A stretch of 64,000 bases of DNA from Turritopsis dohrnii (Eukaryota; Cnidaria; Hydrozoa; Anthoathecata; Oceaniidae), in assembly GCA_027922465.2 (NCBI GenBank), contig BQMF02000427.1:186001-250000 (forward strand), given 5' to 3'. How positions within the stretch are numbered: the first letter of the stretch is position 1; each line of letters begins with the position of its first letter. Below the pieces are notes generated by a model, which ran no database searches, was not told the origin of the DNA, and saw only the letters and a list, made by a program, of their open reading frames with translations. Positions 60,101 to 64,000 of the stretch are shown in pieces. The position numbers and the translations under genes were made by a program.

Positions 60101-60783
60101 CTTTATTATATATTTTTGTAAAAATATAGAATATGAATACAAATTTCGTGATCCTTATAAAAAAATAAATAAGATTGGCATGCTTCAAGGAAACATACTT
60201 TAGTCAGCCGTTTTTGTGACTTTTAGTCCATATAAATGCTTTTGAGGGAAAACAAACACCGTAGTAAAAAAAAAAAAAACAGTTTCCGTAACAAAGCCGA
60301 TGTTTCGTTTCCCTCAAACGTAATGCTATCCCAACAAAAAGTTCATACATGCTCGATTTGGCGTCAGTAATTGGTTTGAAAACTGAAAATGGATTGTGAA
60401 GAGCTTGATATGATCCGTCTTCTAAAAAACTAAAACGAGGAATGGTAGCTAACAAAATATTTACTTTTGAAAGACTTCCTTTGTACAACACCAACAAATG
60501 ACGTATCCAGCTTTAAAGCAAGATCGTTCTTATTAGTAGCTGACATTGTTACGGAACTTCGATTAAGACCTAAGCGATATCTACAGTGTACGTGTGCGAA
60601 CATCATATGGTATACGCGCGTGTATGCATGCATATAATTAATTTTCTGATTGATTAAGGTTAAGAACAGCTTTGCAAGCGGGATAAATTCTTTTGAAAAA
60701 TTCTAGCGGAACCATATTTTTTTGCGACAAACAACTCTCTTGTAATAACTCGAATGCCAGAATCCAGTCTTGTTTACTATTAA
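57123..60783. other. Intergenic region between convergent RGM and sulfotransferase genes
   Basis: The tails of both genes face this spacer. An AATAAA at 57505-57510 could end the RGM transcript. Short open frames at 57691, 58129, 59406 and 60204 have no recognisable protein content. No repeat with clear ends was seen. Confidence 0.45.
57505..57510 (+). promoter_or_regulatory. Candidate polyadenylation signal of RGM
   Basis: AATAAA about 385 bases after the stop codon, followed by TGTG-rich sequence. Chance occurrence is possible in such AT-rich DNA. Confidence 0.35.
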
Positions 60784-62739
60784 TCACCTTGCTATCACAT
60801 TAACAATAGTTTTCCCGTCGTACTTCAATCGATCAGGATATAAGTTATCATATATACTATCCTTTTCTGTTGCTTCGATTTCCGGCTCGACAGATACCGT
60901 TGATATTGGCGAATCTGTTCGTAATTCATCGACGACTTTTTGCGTTTTCGGCAACTTCTTAGACTTGAGTTTCTTCTTGCGTTTTCTTTTCGTTAGTTTT
61001 TTATCAAAAGACCGATCAACAGATAAATCTAACGCACTACCGACATCAGTACTTGTTCTTTCTTTGTAGTGATACTTTGAGTCTTCCATTTTCAGTACCT
61101 CCTCCTTCAGCGTGGAATTGCTCTCAAACCTACCTAAAGGAATTTTACCCTCGAAAGAGCTCTTTTGGTATCTCTGATCAGACTTCAAAATGTTACGTAT
61201 ACTTTTAGTCTGATTTGCGTTAACACCGAGAAATTGCGCTGATTTTCTGGTGGCTTTCGACAACTTTTTCGTGGGTTTCGGCCGACCATATTTATAATTA
61301 CTTGTTTTTATATCTGATGTTTCCACGTAGATTTCAACCTCCTTACGTGAAGTCTCGAAATTTTGAATGCTAACGCCTTCAAGTTTATTAAGCCAATTAA
61401 CGCGTTTCCCTCTGAAATAATCCATGTAATGCAATTCGTTTTTTAGCATTCGTTGACAGAACGTTTTTGATTGGCCAGTTAAATTCGATCGAATTTTGTA
61501 TCCTTTCACATATACAGAGGAATAGGCTTCTTCAATGGCCTCACGTTCTATACATAAATTTGAGTAATACGCACGACGTTTACGTAGTTCGACAACATCA
61601 TCGTAAAAACCAGGTCCCTCATTTTTTACTTCTTTCCAAAATCGCTCCACAAAGTAATTATACAGCACCACATCGGCATTGTTCCAAACTTTAATCTTTT
61701 CGATTTGCATTTCCGACAGCACACGACGTTTGTGTCGGTTTAGACGTTCGTTCATTTTAAAGTACACGACATCGTCGATGTCCCAACATAGACGGCGTCG
61801 TAACAACGTCAGGGATTCATCGAAATGTTCCATAATCAACACAAGATCAAAATCTTCGTCTAACGTTTTCAAAGCACGTTTTATAAAGGTTGCGTTGTCA
61901 TAGTAACGGTAATCCAATCCCAGATCGAAAAATAACGGATTTCGGATTAAATACAAAGACGGGTAACGCCTGGCTATCTCCATGATATTCTCGGCTGACG
62001 GTGGATTATTCAGGAAAAAATCTAGAGGATCGTCTTTATTGGAGATATCCAAAATATATGGAAAACTCATGTATTGGAATGTTGATTCCCATTGCGAGAC
62101 TGGATGACGTAAAACACTTATATACGTCGTGGTCTCACGTGGAAATAAAACATTCATTGATTTTCGGCTGTATCGGGCGTGATTAGCCAAAAAATTTGCC
62201 CTGGAGAAAGTGTTCACGGAAAATGATAGACGGAATTTATTGGGCCAATCAAATGAGTAATAAGCAGAACCTTTTGGTAGCAAGATGGACATATTGTTTT
62301 TATCCGCATATCTATTGAGTATGTTGGTGATCGTAGAAGAGCCTGTCTTATGTGTTTTAAGAAAGAGAACATATTTCTTCGGTTCACACGCACCCAAATT
62401 TGTTAATGGCCGAGTAGGTATCGTTAAATCATCTTTCGGTTCCGTGAAATCGCTAACTGCAGCAGTAGGAAGTATGACCACGCTTTCATCAGTTTGATAC
62501 ACAGACCTGAATATAATCATTGTAACAGTGTAAGAACATTTAGCTGACGAAGTGCAACCACGTATGTCAATAAATACATCTGAGCAATGAACTCACCTTT
62601 GCGTTTTGAAATCTGCACTGCAATATATCGTTGAGATATAGTTGAATCGAAATTGAATAGTGACAAAGGCAAGACAAATGATCAACAAACTGACGAATAT
62701 CTTCCTTTGATGGTGCACCATACATTTCGTTAAAAACAT
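60784..62739 (-). CDS. Galactose-3-O-sulfotransferase-like Golgi enzyme
   Basis: Two exons, 62597-62739 and 60784-62506 (minus), phase 2, 621 residues. Exon 1 gives a type II membrane anchor: MFLTKCMVHHQRK (cytosolic), then IFVSLLIICLAFVTIQF. Exon 2 has the 5'-phosphosulfate loop FLKTHKTGSSTITNIL (about 96-111) and the 3'-phosphate motif YISVLRHPVSQWES (about 176-193) of the Gal3ST family, which moves sulfate from PAPS to galactose on glycans. The catalytic part ends near residue 430. The remaining roughly 190 residues are Lys/Ser-rich (KLTKRKRKKKLKSKKL) and unusual for the family, which is normally about 400-490 long. The Met at 62520 is rejected as the start: it lies in the intron just before the TTCAG acceptor, and using it would lose the membrane anchor. 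Confidence 0.92.
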
Positions 62740-64000
62740 ATTTTTTCCCGCCTGGATTTCTTCTGCTTTCGTTTACTTTATTAATCAAAATTTATTCTCT
62801 TAGTAAATTCTTTCTTTCTGATCTTTTGGAAATTAGATTTCTGTCATGTTTCCTATCATATAGGTCTCTCCAAACGAAAGGCTAAGCGTGACAAAGCCTC
62901 TAGCGAATGTTAAACCTACAGATCAGCATACAAGATACGATGATCAGTCTTTATAGATATCTAATTTTTATTTTCTCACTCTTTTTTTCTTTTTAACAAA
63001 ACACCAAATGCACCGATCGCTTCATGATTAACTCATAATGTTTTGGTTTTTCAAAACACCATGTTCTATTCTTGACCACTAGAAAGAACCTTGTGTTTAC
63101 ACCTTCTCGATTACTGTGACTTCATTTTATATCTTTGTAGTGATAACAATTTCAAATTTTTATTTTATTTTAAATTACCAATTGATTATCCCGTCTCGAT
63201 TTAAAGTTCTTCGAACCTACTGAGCACCTCAGTAAATACAGAAAAGATCGTACAAGACCAGATTTCGCACTATCAGCATCGTTGCTACCACTCACCGGGG
63301 GTAAATGCTCAATTATTTTCGGTGTTCACACAGTTCCACCTTTGGAAAATGAACACCCTGTTTTTTGTGAATTCAGCTGCAAAGTGATCTTTCAATCCTT
63401 TAACCGCCATATCAATTATAATGTGATTCATTAGTACTGTGTATACATTACTCTTATGAATCTCTCACAATCCACCAAACAAACAGAAATCTTGAGTATT
63501 TCTTGAATTATTAAAACTTTTTCGAAGGAAGAAGAAAGGTAATAACAATGGATGTGAGAAGAAGATTTCTATAAAGGAAGCCACGAAAAAGAAGCTCATC
63601 GAGAAACTATTATTTCGGGCGAGTTAAAACAACAACTTCTACCCCAAAATGTTCTCAAAAACTAAAGGATTAAAATTTGTAAGAAGATAAGAAGGATCTT
63701 CAATAAAAATCATCTAAGATGGAGAGGGGAAAAAAGATATGGAGACCGATAAAATTTCAGAAAACCAACGACTTATTAATTAAAAATATTTCAGTATGAA
63801 AAGAATGATTTTCAAGATAAGAGAAAGGAAAAGGGTAGTTCTATGAATGCTTTATAAGGAAATGCAAAAAGTGTAGATAAACGTGGCATCCTCAGGACAC
63901 TACCTTTTCAAACTGATTGTATAGTAGGTAGTTAGTAGTGAATAACGTCGATTAGGAAGGAAAAAGAAACTTGAAAATCATATAAGTAGAAACAGATAAA
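62740..64000. other. Region upstream of the sulfotransferase, no gene seen
   Basis: It presumably includes the promoter and 5' UTR of the minus-strand sulfotransferase. No further exon or repeat with clear ends was recognised up to the window edge. Confidence 0.45.

Noticed and set aside
59406..60633. Short ORFs between RGM and the sulfotransferase
   Set aside because: No recognisable domain, no splice-consistent neighbours, composition like random AT-rich DNA.
62507..62520. ATG at 62520 as sulfotransferase start
   Set aside because: It lies before a TTCAG acceptor; the spliced upstream exon gives a Golgi-type membrane anchor in perfect phase.
62567..62788. 73-codon minus-strand ORF upstream of the sulfotransferase
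   Set aside because: Wrong frame across the real first exon; the correct frame starts at 62739.
1..64000. CRISPR arrays, operons, ribosome binding sites, rRNA or tRNA genes
   Set aside because: Introns and retroelements show a eukaryotic nuclear genome; no regularly spaced repeat array, rRNA or tRNA cloverleaf was recognised by eye.

Overview
This window is eukaryotic, AT-rich and intron-bearing. It looks like an early-branching metazoan, most likely a cnidarian (possibly hydrozoan). The grounds are the gene set (ABHD17, RGM, galactose-3-O-sulfotransferase, SPAG8, and a HEPN/NB-ARC/TPR receptor), the GT-AG introns, and mobile elements typical of cnidarian genomes (DIRS-like, Penelope-like, Gypsy-like and many TIR elements). 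The species cannot be named from the sequence alone.

Layout. (1) 1-15400 is one copy of a segmental duplication. It holds a truncated SPAG8-like pseudogene whose introns carry a 1.9-kb TIR element, a Gypsy-like gag-pol insertion and a 3.3-kb piggyBac-like element. (2) 15893-23160 (minus) is a predicted STAND immune-type receptor: DZIP3-like HEPN, coiled coil, NB-ARC, TPR. Its large second intron is built from tandem duplications. (3) 23900-25500 holds a pogo/Tigger transposase remnant and a TIR element carrying a HIRAN-like ORF. (4) 26968-32857 (minus) is a complete two-exon ABHD17 depalmitoylase gene with a decayed Penelope-like element in its intron. (5) 33471-45108 is the second duplication copy. 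Here the SPAG8-like gene is intact over seven exons, although a 4.4-kb DIRS-like element and a related 0.5-kb non-autonomous element sit in intron 3. (6) 45109-54332 is essentially gene-free, with minisatellites and a Harbinger-type MITE. (7) 54426-57122 is an RGM gene with an 8-bp-TSD MITE in its intron. (8) 60784-62739 (minus) is a two-exon galactose-3-O-sulfotransferase, tail-to-tail with RGM.

The host genes do not form an operon or an obvious pathway. RGM and the sulfotransferase act at the cell surface or in the Golgi, ABHD17 at membranes, SPAG8 in cilia, and the HEPN/NB-ARC protein probably in innate defence. The most interesting items are the HEPN/NB-ARC/TPR receptor with an intact RNase-type HEPN motif, the HIRAN-like ORF carried inside a TIR element, and an RGG-coding terminal exon apparently captured by a non-autonomous DIRS-related element. 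Exon structures were built by hand. For every multi-exon gene, the phases of all junctions agree and the summed coding lengths are divisible by three.
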